Source: Planctomycetota bacterium (GTDB lineage Bacteria; Planctomycetota; Planctomycetia; Pirellulales; Pirellulaceae). From it: 12,984 nucleotides of DNA. Numbering within the stretch: the first letter of the stretch is position 1; every line of letters begins with the position of its first letter. The stretch is taken from positions 1 through 12,984 of the forward strand of contig JAHWKS010000045.1 of NCBI GenBank assembly GCA_019347795.1, written 5' to 3'. Of this stretch, positions 1 through 6,790 are shown piece after piece. The notes beneath the pieces are model-generated. The model ran no database searches. It was not told where the DNA came from and worked only from the letters and a program-made list of their open reading frames with translations. Both the position numbers and the translations under genes were made by a program.

Positions 1-465
1 GGGGTGATCGAGGATAAGCTCGTGGGGGACAAGACGCCCGACTCGTTCGACCGGGTGTTCGCCACCAAGGTCGAGAGCGCGTTGATCCTCACGCGGCTGT
101 TGGACTTTGAGAAGCTCAAGTGCTGCGTGTTGTTCGCCTCGGTGGCAAGCCGGTACGGCAATCGCGGCCAGAGCGACTACGCCGCCGCCAACGAGGTGCT
201 GGCGAAGCTCGCCTGGCGCCTGGACCGGCAGACGCCCTGCCGCGTGGTCGCGATCGATTGGGGGCCCTGGTCCGGCGTCGGCATGGTGTCCGACCTGGAG
301 AAGCACATGGTCGCCCGCGGGCTGACGCTGATCGACCCGCCGACCGGCGTGCAGTTCTTCGTCGATGAGCTGCTCCGCGGCCGCAAGGGCGAAAGCGAGG
401 TAATCATCGGCGGCGGCGCCGAACGCCTCGTGGACACGCCGCAGAACGAAGCGGCGCTGGTGTAA
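1..465 (+). CDS. Polyketide/PUFA-type synthase, C-terminal ketoreductase domain (5' truncated)
   Basis: The reading frame is open from the first base, so this is the 3' end of a larger protein whose ketosynthase and other domains lie outside the window. The visible 154 residues are the C-terminal half of a short-chain-dehydrogenase-like ketoreductase (KR), which reduces a beta-ketoacyl group on a carrier protein with NADPH. Numbering from the first codon, the KR tetrad appears as Lys23 (ATKVESA), Ser47 (FASVAS), Tyr60 and Asn64 (DYAAAN), with Ser-Tyr and Tyr-Asn spacings of 13 and 4. The Asp of an LDD-like motif is seen near the N-end (GVIED) and no Trp precedes the Tyr, which suggests a B-type KR giving a D-hydroxy product suitable for the dehydratase encoded next. 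The protein ends soon after the domain (QNEAALV). The next gene starts 107 bases downstream on the same strand. Family assignment is firm; whether the parent is PfaA-like or enediyne-like cannot be seen. Confidence 0.9.
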   Translation, partial: GVIEDKLVGDKTPDSFDRVFATKVESALILTRLLDFEKLKCCVLFASVASRYGNRGQSDYAAANEVLAKLAWRLDRQTPCRVVAIDWGPWSGVGMVSDLEKHMVARGLTLIDPPTGVQFFVDELLRGRKGESEVIIGGGAERLVDTPQNEAALV

Positions 466-471
466 GCATCT

Positions 472-510
472 CGCTTGCGGTTTCGCGGTGAGTTTTCGCG
501 GTCGCAAGCG
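472..510. repeat. Inverted repeat in the gap between the two synthase genes
   Basis: CGCTTGCG (472-479) and CGCAAGCG (503-510) are perfect 8-base inverted arms with a 23-base loop. The loop also holds a 9-base direct repeat, TTTCGCGGT, at 481-489 and 494-502. It begins seven bases after the ketoreductase stop codon. It could be a weak hairpin or part of a dispersed repeat. No T-run follows, so a classical intrinsic terminator is not supported. Confidence 0.5.
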
Positions 511-571
511 TTCGATTTCGCCCCCACGTTCGTACCATCGAGTGAATTGAATCCTGTAACCTGACCCCGTC

Positions 572-3500
572 ATGACCTTCCCCGCCGACAACTCGACCCA
601 CGACGATCCCCCATGGGACGCGGAGTTGTTCGTCCTGCGCGGCGAGGATCGCGCGGAGCTGCGGGGGAAGCTCGCGGAATTCGAGCAGCTTCTTAACGCG
701 GCGCCTGAGGCGGGACTTTGCGATCTCGCCTCTAACCTCAACTCCGGCCTGGCGCCCGGCGGCGTGCGATTGGCGATCGTCGCCAAGTCGCGGGAGGATT
801 TGGAGGCGAAGCTCGCCCGCGCAGCCGGCAAGCTGGCGGACCCCGCGTGCGAGAAGATTCGCGACGTCACCGGTATTTATTTCTTCGCCGAGCCGCTCCA
901 TCCGCAGGGCAAGATCGCTTTCCTCTTTCCCGGCGAAGGGGCCCAGTACCTGCACATGCTGGGCGATCTGCTGCCGCACTTTCCGGTGCTGGACGCGGTG
1001 CTGGCGGACTGCGATGAGATCGCCGCCCGGCCGGAGATGACGATGCTGTCGCCGCGACGCTTCATCGCCTTTCCCAAAGACGCGGCGCCGGAGGAGCGCG
1101 AGGCGGCCGAGCGGGAGTTGCGGCGGCTAGGAAACGCAATGTTCAGCGTGCTGGTGGCCGACCTGGCGCTGTTCCATCTGCTGGAGCAGTTCGGCGTGAC
1201 GCCCGACATGATCGGCGGCCACAGCGCCGGCGAACTGGCGGCGTTGATGGCGTCCGGCGCCACGAGCGACGAGCACGATACCACGGAGCGCGTCGTCCAC
1301 ACAATGCAGGCGCTGGAGGAGATGGAGGATGAAACCGGCATCGAGCCGGCCGTGCTCCTGGCGGTCGGGGCCTCGCGGGAGAAGATGACGGCGTTGCTGG
1401 AGGCCGCCGGCGTCGAAAACGCCTTCGTGGCGATGGACAATTGTCCGCATCAGACGGTCCTCGTGGGGGAAGCGGCGCCGATGGCGGAAGTCGAGGCTCG
1501 GCTGCAAAAGGAGGGTTACGTCTTTGAGCGATTGACGCTCACGCGTCCTTACCACACGAAGTTGTTCGAGCCGTATTCCGCGCCGCTGGCGGAAATGCTC
1601 GAAGGCATTCCCTTCCAGGCGCCGGCCGGAAAGCTCTACTCCTGCACCACCGCCGCCGAGTTTCCCAGCGACCCGGCAGCGATGCGGAGCCTCACCTTGG
1701 CGCACTGGTTTTCGCCGGTGGAGTTCACGCAGATGATCCGCAATATGTACGACGACGGCGCCAGGCTGTTTGTCGAAGTCGGACCGCGCGGCAATCTTAC
1801 CTCGTTCGTAGAAGACATCCTCCGCGGCCGGCCGTCGCTGGCCATTCCCGCCGATACCCCGCGCCGCAGCGGCATCACGCAGCTCCATCATCTGCTCGCG
1901 CAACTCGCCGCCCACGACGTCCCCCTGGACCTCGCCCCGCTCTACGACCACCGCCTCACAAAAGACGATAGCCGGGGGCCGGCAGCCTCCGGAGGTCAGC
2001 ATTACGAATCGCTCACCACCACCTCGCACACCGACGTCGTCACCGGCCATCTCTCGCTGATGGACCAGTTCCTCGGCGATCAGGAAGCGGTAATGCAGCA
2101 GTATCTGGCGGCGCGGCAGGCGGGGAGGTTGCCGGCGCGGGGGCGGCGAGGCGGAGGACGAGTGGCGACAGCGGTGATGGCGAGTGATGCATCCGTTCAT
2201 CCTCCGGAGGCTGTTAGCCTCCGGCTAGGGGAAGATGATGAAACCGCGCTCGGCCCGCGCCCCCTGCCGCTGCTTGGCGAGATCGTCCACCACGAGCCCG
2301 GGCAGCACGTTGTCATGCGGCGGCGGCTTGATCTGGCGGAGGATCTGTTCGCGGCCGATCACACCGTCGGCGGTCGGCTGGTCAGCAAGGTTCACCCGGA
2401 TCACTACGGGCTGCCGATCGGGCCGATGACGTTCACGCTGGAGCTGATGGCGGAAACGGCGGCTCTGCTGGCGCCGGAGATGGCGGCCGTCGAGGTGAAA
2501 GATGTGCGGCTGTTTCGCTGGCTGGCGTATCACGAAGACGCCCCGGGCGAGATCGAAGTGACGGCGAACGTAGTAGGCACACTCCAGGCGCCGTCCGATA
2601 AACCCGCGGACTTGCGGTCAGAGAACGGCACACGGAGTGTGCCTGCTACTTTGGAGGTGGACGTCCGGCTCTCGATTGTCGACAACGGCAACCTGCCCCC
2701 GGGCGAGACGGCCGGTCCGGCCGCGGTCGGCCGCGTCGTGCTGGCGCCGGCGTATCCGGCTGCTCCCGCCGCCGAGCCGTTGGACTTGACCGGACGACGA
2801 CCCGTGTCGGTCACGCTTGAGCGTCTCTATCACGACCTGTTCCACGGACCGCTGTTTATGGGCGTCACCGACTTGATTGCCATCGGCGAGGAGGGAATCG
2901 AGGCCGAGGCAATCGCGCTGCCGCGGCAGGGGCTGCTGCGTTCGACTGACGATCCGCAGTTCCTGCTCGATCCGGTGCTCATGGACGTGGCGATGCATCC
3001 GCTGTGCGCCTGGCATCTGGAGCAGCCCGATCTCGCGGGGCGGACGCTGCTGCCGTTCGAGCTGCAGTCGATGAAGGTCTACGGTCCGCAGCCGGCGGAA
3101 GGGATGCGGCTCCGCGTGCGGGGTAAGATCGTCGAGAAGTCGCCGCGGCACTTCGTCCACGGCGTGGAAGTGTTGGACGAGCACGGCCGCTTGTGGTGTG
3201 AGCTGGTCGCCAAGTACTGGCGATTCTATATGCCCTACGGCGATGTGAACTTCCACGGCCGGAAAGACGAATACTTCATCAGCAATCGTTGGGACGAGGC
3301 GGTCGCCGATACGCCGCGGGGGGTGTGCGTGCGGTTGGAGCCGCCGGTCGATCTGCACCAGCCGGCCATGCAGATGGTCACCGCAAAAATCACACTCTCC
3401 GACGACGAGATGCGGGAGTATTGCCGGATGAACGTCCCGCCGAAGAAGCGGTTCGACTGGGTCTTCGGCCGGCTGGCGGCCAAAGACGCCGTGCGGCTGG

Positions 3501-4024
3501 CGTGGTGGGAGCAACATGGCGAACGCTTCTTCCCCGCCGACATGGAGATCAAGCACGATGAGCGCGGCCGGCCCTGGGCGATGCATCTTGGCTACGGCGA
3601 GGATGCGGCGATGCCGAATGTTTCCGTCTCGCACGCGGACGGCGTGATGGCGGCGCTGGCTTCGTTCGAGCCGCACCTGGGAATCGACCTGGAGAAGATC
3701 GAGCCGCGGGAAGCGAGCTTCGGGGCCCTCGCCTTTGACGACGAGGAGCGGCGGTTGCTGGACGAGCAGCTGGACCGCATGGAAGCGGTCACCCGGTTCT
3801 GGTGCGCAAAGGAGGCGGTCGCGAAGGCGCTCGGCCGCGGATTGTCAGAGGGACCCCGCAGCGTGACGGTGCGAGCTTTCGATCCCGCATCCGGCGGCGT
3901 CGAGGTGGAGCTGGGCGCGGCCCTTGCAGCCGAGTTCCCCGACTTCGCCGGAAAGCGCCTTACTGCCTTCACGCGGCGGTACAAGAACTTCATCGTCGCG
4001 ACGACGTTCTGCGACCGTGCGTAA
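572..4024 (+). CDS. Multidomain synthase subunit: acyltransferase - PKS dehydratase - phosphopantetheinyl transferase
   Basis: A 1150-residue iterative-synthase subunit. Residues about 15-112 resemble the linker that normally joins a ketosynthase to an acyltransferase (AT). The AT spans about 113-430, with FPGEGAQY (119-126), nucleophile Ser218 in GGHSAGE and probable catalytic His328 in RPYHT. A linker containing HLSLMDQFLGDQEAVMQQYL follows (493-512). A double-hotdog PKS dehydratase spans about 567-888, with His597 in HTVGG (HxxxG) and Asp805 in DVAMH (DxxxH). The C-terminus (about 930-1150) is an Sfp-type phosphopantetheinyl transferase (PPTase): GIDLE (1037-1041; Asp1039 and Glu1041 likely bind Mg) and WCAKE (1077-1081). 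The expected roles are transacylation, dehydration of beta-hydroxyacyl-ACP and activation of the carrier proteins. The start is ATG 572; no good Shine-Dalgarno is seen, but the conserved linker begins within 15 codons. Three palindromic repeats lie in frame (residues about 466-475, 543-552 and 667-693). The AT lacks the usual malonyl-binding Arg. The ACP gene follows after 30 bases. Confidence 0.93.
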   Translation: MTFPADNSTHDDPPWDAELFVLRGEDRAELRGKLAEFEQLLNAAPEAGLCDLASNLNSGLAPGGVRLAIVAKSREDLEAKLARAAGKLADPACEKIRDVTGIYFFAEPLHPQGKIAFLFPGEGAQYLHMLGDLLPHFPVLDAVLADCDEIAARPEMTMLSPRRFIAFPKDAAPEEREAAERELRRLGNAMFSVLVADLALFHLLEQFGVTPDMIGGHSAGELAALMASGATSDEHDTTERVVHTMQALEEMEDETGIEPAVLLAVGASREKMTALLEAAGVENAFVAMDNCPHQTVLVGEAAPMAEVEARLQKEGYVFERLTLTRPYHTKLFEPYSAPLAEMLEGIPFQAPAGKLYSCTTAAEFPSDPAAMRSLTLAHWFSPVEFTQMIRNMYDDGARLFVEVGPRGNLTSFVEDILRGRPSLAIPADTPRRSGITQLHHLLAQLAAHDVPLDLAPLYDHRLTKDDSRGPAASGGQHYESLTTTSHTDVVTGHLSLMDQFLGDQEAVMQQYLAARQAGRLPARGRRGGGRVATAVMASDASVHPPEAVSLRLGEDDETALGPRPLPLLGEIVHHEPGQHVVMRRRLDLAEDLFAADHTVGGRLVSKVHPDHYGLPIGPMTFTLELMAETAALLAPEMAAVEVKDVRLFRWLAYHEDAPGEIEVTANVVGTLQAPSDKPADLRSENGTRSVPATLEVDVRLSIVDNGNLPPGETAGPAAVGRVVLAPAYPAAPAAEPLDLTGRRPVSVTLERLYHDLFHGPLFMGVTDLIAIGEEGIEAEAIALPRQGLLRSTDDPQFLLDPVLMDVAMHPLCAWHLEQPDLAGRTLLPFELQSMKVYGPQPAEGMRLRVRGKIVEKSPRHFVHGVEVLDEHGRLWCELVAKYWRFYMPYGDVNFHGRKDEYFISNRWDEAVADTPRGVCVRLEPPVDLHQPAMQMVTAKITLSDDEMREYCRMNVPPKKRFDWVFGRLAAKDAVRLAWWEQHGERFFPADMEIKHDERGRPWAMHLGYGEDAAMPNVSVSHADGVMAALASFEPHLGIDLEKIEPREASFGALAFDDEERRLLDEQLDRMEAVTRFWCAKEAVAKALGRGLSEGPRSVTVRAFDPASGGVEVELGAALAAEFPDFAGKRLTAFTRRYKNFIVATTFCDRA
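1969..1995 (+). repeat. 27-base hairpin repeat, copy 1, inside the synthase gene
   Basis: The stretch begins TAGCCGGGGGCC and ends AGCCTCCGGAGG, and can fold into a short hairpin. It matches the reverse complement of 2201-2227 at 23 of 27 positions. It falls in the AT-to-dehydratase linker and is translated in frame (around residues DSRGPAASGG). It looks like an acquired repeat rather than protein-driven sequence, because its mate has the opposite orientation and so a different peptide translation. Confidence 0.65.
2201..2227 (-). repeat. 27-base hairpin repeat, copy 2, opposite orientation
   Basis: CCGGAGGCT (2204-2212), a 3-base loop and AGCCTCCGG (2216-2224) form a perfect 9-base stem. 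The whole unit is the inverted mate of 1969-1995. It is read in frame as part of a low-complexity segment just before the dehydratase (around PPEAVSLRLG). The two copies flank the conserved HLSLMDQFL linker, so the sequence between them is native synthase rather than a mobile cargo. Confidence 0.7.
2570..2649 (+). repeat. Palindromic dispersed element, in-frame copy inside the dehydratase
   Basis: The left end GTAGTAGGCACACT (2570-2583) and right end AGTGTGCCTGCTAC (2636-2649) are inverted repeats matching at 13 of 14 positions. Imperfect complementarity continues inward through GCCGTCCG and GAACGGCACACGG. The same family recurs in the gap at 6691-6773. The 80-base unit encodes residues about 667-693 (including NGTRSVPAT) without breaking the frame. 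It sits between two apparent beta strands of the first hotdog (IEVTANVV and LEVDVRLSIV), the sort of turn that could tolerate an insertion. No transposase is present, so it resembles a MITE or REP-like unit. Confidence 0.85.
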
Positions 4025-4054
4025 CAACCATCGACCAATTGCGCCTCAACGATC

Positions 4055-4348
4055 ATGTCTACAAAAACACAGCCTGAAATCATTGATGACCTGGCCGGCA
4101 TCCTCCGCGAGTTTGAGGACCGCGAGTACTCGGGGCACATCGGCCCGGAGACGCAGTTCTTCGGCGACCTCGGCTTCGCCTCGATCGACGCGGTGATCCT
4201 CGGCGAAAAGCTCGAAGTCTACTACGGCCAAAAGATCCCGTTCAACAAGTTCCTCGCGCAATTGATGCAAAGCGGCGCCGAAGACCTCGAAGTCGGCCAA
4301 CTCGCCGCGTTCCTGGAGGCGGAACTCGGTCGCCACCACAAGCCGTGA
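4055..4348 (+). CDS. Stand-alone acyl carrier protein
   Basis: A 97-residue acidic acyl carrier protein (ACP). The phosphopantetheine attachment site is Ser43 in DLGFASIDAV, at the start of the predicted second helix and followed by the usual hydrophobic/acidic face (ILGEKLEVYYG). The common D/E before the serine is Ala (F-A-S), a mild departure from the DSL consensus. Length is in the normal range for a type II ACP. It lies 30 bases behind the AT-dehydratase-PPTase gene and is likely co-transcribed. The PPTase fused in that protein is the natural candidate to convert it to holo form (inference). It could be an elongation carrier, a starter carrier, or the carrier that passes the product to the hydrolase; sequence alone cannot decide. 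The start is the ATG at 4055 and no strong Shine-Dalgarno is seen. Confidence 0.9.
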   Translation: MSTKTQPEIIDDLAGILREFEDREYSGHIGPETQFFGDLGFASIDAVILGEKLEVYYGQKIPFNKFLAQLMQSGAEDLEVGQLAAFLEAELGRHHKP

Positions 4349-4370
4349 CGGTGAAGCGAACGCCGGTCAT

Positions 4371-4457
4371 GGAGTGATGGAGTAATGGGGGAGAATCCTC
4401 GATGCAGGTCACCTGGATTCCTCGCAACACTCCAACACTCCAACACTCCAACACTCC
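4371..4457. repeat. GGAGTGAT / ACTCC inverted-repeat element with an 8-base tandem array
   Basis: The ACP-hydrolase gap opens with GGAGTGATGGAGTAATGG (4371-4388) and closes with four exact tandem copies of AACACTCC (4426-4457). The array is the inverted complement of the opening motif (12 of 13 positions). The opening motif recurs at 5303-5320 with one mismatch in 18. The element begins about 22 bases after the ACP stop and fills most of the gap, so the gene pair may once have been more tightly spaced. Confidence 0.75.
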
Positions 4458-4469
4458 ACCCCGCGGCCC

Positions 4470-5309
4470 ATGCCCCGTCTCTCCCTCGACTCCCTCACCC
4501 TCCACTACCAACAAACCGGCGACGGTCCGGACGTGGTGCTGGTGCATGCCTTTACCGGCAACCTGGCGGTGTGGGCGTTTTCGGGGATTATGGAGGCGCT
4601 GGAGAGCGAGTTTCGCGTCACCGCGTACGATCTGCGGGGTCACGGCGCCAGCAGCGTTCCGCCGGCGGGATATAATTCGGCGCAGATGGCGGATGACTTT
4701 CGCCGGATGCACGACGCGCTCGGGCTGCGCCCGGCGTACGTGGTCGGCCACAGCTACGGCGGCGTGGTCGCGATGCACGCGGCGGTGCTGCACCCGGAGA
4801 AGGTGGCGGGCGTGATCCTCTCCGACACTTACTTTCCCGGCCTGCGGGACCTGGAGCCGGACATGGGCCAGACGGACATCTGGCGGGAAATGCAGGAGCA
4901 GTTCCTGGCTGTCGGCGAGGAGATCGGGAATTCGGTAGACTTCTCGCGGCTGTTCCAGATCGTGCGGCGGCTGACGCCCGAGCAGATGCAGGGAATCAAG
5001 CGGCAGATGGGGGCCGCCGGCGCCCGCTGGCTGGCCCAGGCCGGCCAGCTTGCCGATACCACGGCGGGCGAGGAGATGTTCGAGGTCGCGGGCCTCACCC
5101 GCGAACGGCTGTGCGAGATTCGCCAGCCGGTGCTGGCCCTGTACGATGAGCACTCCCCCTTCAAGGCCACCTGCCGATTCCTGATCGAAAACTTGCCCAA
5201 CTGCCGGGCCGACATCGTCCCCGGCGCCAAGCACTTCGCCCCGGTCGAATGCGCCGAGACGTTCAACGACATGGTTCGGAGCCAGTTGCGGCAGTGGCGA
5301 GAGGAGTGA
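4470..5309 (+). CDS. Alpha/beta hydrolase, candidate thioesterase of the synthase locus
   Basis: A 279-residue alpha/beta-hydrolase-fold protein, a typical length for single-domain members. HAFTGN (26-31) is in the oxyanion position, YDLRGHGAS (53-61) follows strand 4, and the nucleophile elbow is GHSYGG with Ser95. Asp226 (LYDEHSP) and His255 (GAKHFAP) complete a plausible triad. Residues about 125-210 form a helical cap. No signal peptide is seen, so it is probably cytoplasmic. Its place directly behind the ACP and ahead of an ABC exporter suggests hydrolysis or transfer of the acyl product from the carrier (inference); the family also includes esterases, lipases and C-C hydrolases, so the substrate is open. 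The start is ATG 4470, just after a repeat array. The stop codon and last two Glu residues lie at the edge of the next GGAGTGAT repeat, so the original C-terminus may have differed slightly. Confidence 0.88.
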   Translation: MPRLSLDSLTLHYQQTGDGPDVVLVHAFTGNLAVWAFSGIMEALESEFRVTAYDLRGHGASSVPPAGYNSAQMADDFRRMHDALGLRPAYVVGHSYGGVVAMHAAVLHPEKVAGVILSDTYFPGLRDLEPDMGQTDIWREMQEQFLAVGEEIGNSVDFSRLFQIVRRLTPEQMQGIKRQMGAAGARWLAQAGQLADTTAGEEMFEVAGLTRERLCEIRQPVLALYDEHSPFKATCRFLIENLPNCRADIVPGAKHFAPVECAETFNDMVRSQLRQWREE

Positions 5310-5480
5310 TGGAGTCATGGAAAGGCATCCAGTCTTCGCGTTTCCAAGCGTTACGGGCAACGTAGAATGAAGAAAAAGTCACATCCTGAGACAATCCACG
5401 CTCCTGCATGACAGCCAAGTCCTCCGACACGCCACCACTCCACTCCAACCCTCCATAACTCCACTACTCCATTACTCCCC
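5303..5480. repeat. GGAGTGAT / ACTCC inverted-repeat element, second copy
   Basis: GGAGTGATGGAGTCATGG (5303-5320) overlaps the hydrolase stop codon (TGA at 5307-5309). An array of degenerate ACTCC units occupies 5432-5480 and contains ACTCCATTACTCC (5466-5478), the inverted complement of the opening 13 bases with one mismatch. The intervening 110 bases show no gene. The layout matches the element at 4371-4457 with a longer centre. Confidence 0.72.
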
Positions 5481-5531
5481 CCGTTTCCCCGTTCCCCCGT
5501 TTCCGGGCTTCCTTTCCCCCTCGCTTCCTTC
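5476..5531 (+). other. Polypyrimidine tract immediately upstream of the ABC permease
   Basis: On the + strand this stretch is almost wholly C and T, with repeated C-runs joined by GTT or GTTT, and it runs right up to the permease ATG. The strand bias continues the ACTCC array before it. No Shine-Dalgarno can exist in such a leader, so the permease must start by another route or by coupling. The run resembles slippage-prone simple sequence. Confidence 0.6.
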
Positions 5532-6686
5532 ATGTGGTTCTCCACCTTTCTTCTGAAAAATCTGCTGCGGCGTAAGACGCGGACGCTGCTTACTTCGTGC
5601 GGGGTGGCGGTCGCGGTCGGCACGACCGTGGCGCTTTTGGGGCTGTCCGACAGCTTCGAGCGCAGCACTTTGAGCGATCTGGCCCAGCGCGGGATCGACA
5701 TCATCGTGGTCGAGAAGGGGGTGCTGGATCAGCTTTCCAGCGACCTGCGGGAAAGCGCCGCGGAGAAGATTCGCGAGCTGCCCGGGGTGGTGGAGGCGGA
5801 GCCGAGCCTGGTCGAGCTGGTCGGCTACACCGACCCCAACACCGGCAACACGATCAATGTCTTGCTCCAGGGCTGGCGTCCCGGCTCCTTCCAGTTCGAG
5901 GAGTTTGAAATTGTGGAAGGCCGCTCGCTCCAGCCGGGCGAGACGAAGGCCATCCTGCTGGGGAGCACGCTGGCCGAGAACGTCAAGAAGCACGCCGGCG
6001 ACAAATTCGTGCTTAACGAGGAAGAGTTGGAAGTGGTGGGCGTGTTCCGCAGCTTCTCCACGTTCGAGTCCGGCGGCGCCGTGATGCCGCTGGCGGCTCT
6101 GCAAGAGATGAGCTTTCGCGAAGGAAGCGTCACCGGCGTCCCCGTCATTCTGGAGCACGGGCCGGATGCGCCGAGCGTGGAGGAGGTCGTCGCGGCGATC
6201 AATCAGCTCAAGGACGAGGAGGGCCGCAGCTACAACTTGCACGCCAGGCCGTCGCAGGAATACGCCCAGGAGTCGCTGCACCTGAAGATGGCGCATGCGA
6301 TGGCGTGGATGACCTCGTTCATCGCCGTGTTTGTGGGATCGATCGGCATGCTCAACACGATGATCATGTCCGTGGTGGAGCGGATTCGCGAGATCAGCAT
6401 TCTGCGGGCGATCGGCTGGCGGAAGTCGCGGGTGGTGTCGATGATCCTCGGCGAGTCGCTCATCCTCAGCATGCTGGGCGGCGTCTTGGGGGCCATCGGG
6501 GCCGTGATCCTGGTCCGCCTTTTGACGCAGATGCCGACGGTGGCCGGCTTCATGACCGGCGAGATTGCTCCCGTGGTGATCGCCAAAGGATTTATACTGG
6601 CGTTCGTGGTGGGCGTGCTGGGCGGCGTCTTCCCCGCCTACCGCGCCGCCCAACTGATGCCCTCCGAAGGCCTGCGCAGCGAATAG
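5532..6686 (+). CDS. ABC transporter permease, MacB/FtsX-type
   Basis: A 384-residue inner-membrane permease with the four-helix MacB/LolC/E layout. TM1 is at about 18-38, a large extracytoplasmic domain spans about 40-255, and three C-terminal helices lie at about 258-282, 303-330 and 350-370 within the FtsX domain. ERIREISILRAIGW (283-296) matches the conserved coupling segment. The end, FPAYRAAQLMPSEGLR, matches the FtsX-family terminus. Such permeases use ATP hydrolysis in the cytoplasm to drive extraction or extrusion from the membrane or periplasmic side (mechanotransmission) rather than classical substrate channelling. The partner ATPase follows at 6791, separated by a palindromic repeat. 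No periplasmic adaptor or outer-membrane factor is encoded in the window. Location behind the synthase genes suggests a lipid or lipid-like substrate (inference). The start is ATG 5532, giving a normal short N-terminus (MWFSTFLLKNLLRRK) before TM1. Confidence 0.93.
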   Translation: MWFSTFLLKNLLRRKTRTLLTSCGVAVAVGTTVALLGLSDSFERSTLSDLAQRGIDIIVVEKGVLDQLSSDLRESAAEKIRELPGVVEAEPSLVELVGYTDPNTGNTINVLLQGWRPGSFQFEEFEIVEGRSLQPGETKAILLGSTLAENVKKHAGDKFVLNEEELEVVGVFRSFSTFESGGAVMPLAALQEMSFREGSVTGVPVILEHGPDAPSVEEVVAAINQLKDEEGRSYNLHARPSQEYAQESLHLKMAHAMAWMTSFIAVFVGSIGMLNTMIMSVVERIREISILRAIGWRKSRVVSMILGESLILSMLGGVLGAIGAVILVRLLTQMPTVAGFMTGEIAPVVIAKGFILAFVVGVLGGVFPAYRAAQLMPSEGLRSE

Positions 6687-6690
6687 ATCC

Positions 6691-6773
6691 GTAATAGGCA
6701 CACTCGTGTGCCGTCCGCGAACAATGTTCGCGACAGAAGCGAAGAAGAACGGCGCCCGGAGTGTGCCTGCTAC
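6691..6773 (+). repeat. Palindromic dispersed element, intergenic copy
   Basis: GTAATAGGCACACT (6691-6704) and AGTGTGCCTGCTAC (6760-6773) are inverted ends of the family also present at 2570-2649; the 14-base right ends of the two copies are identical. Inside, CGCGAACA and TGTTCGCG around one central A form a perfect 17-base nested palindrome (6716-6732). The element begins four bases after the permease stop and ends 17 bases before the ATPase start, so it accounts for nearly the whole gap. Confidence 0.85.
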
Positions 6774-6790
6774 CTTAACCCGTCAAAACG

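Noticed and set aside
1995..2201. Segment between the inverted 27-base repeats as a possible small mobile element
   Set aside because: It encodes a linker resembling conserved synthase sequence (HLSLMDQFL...), so it belongs to the host gene.
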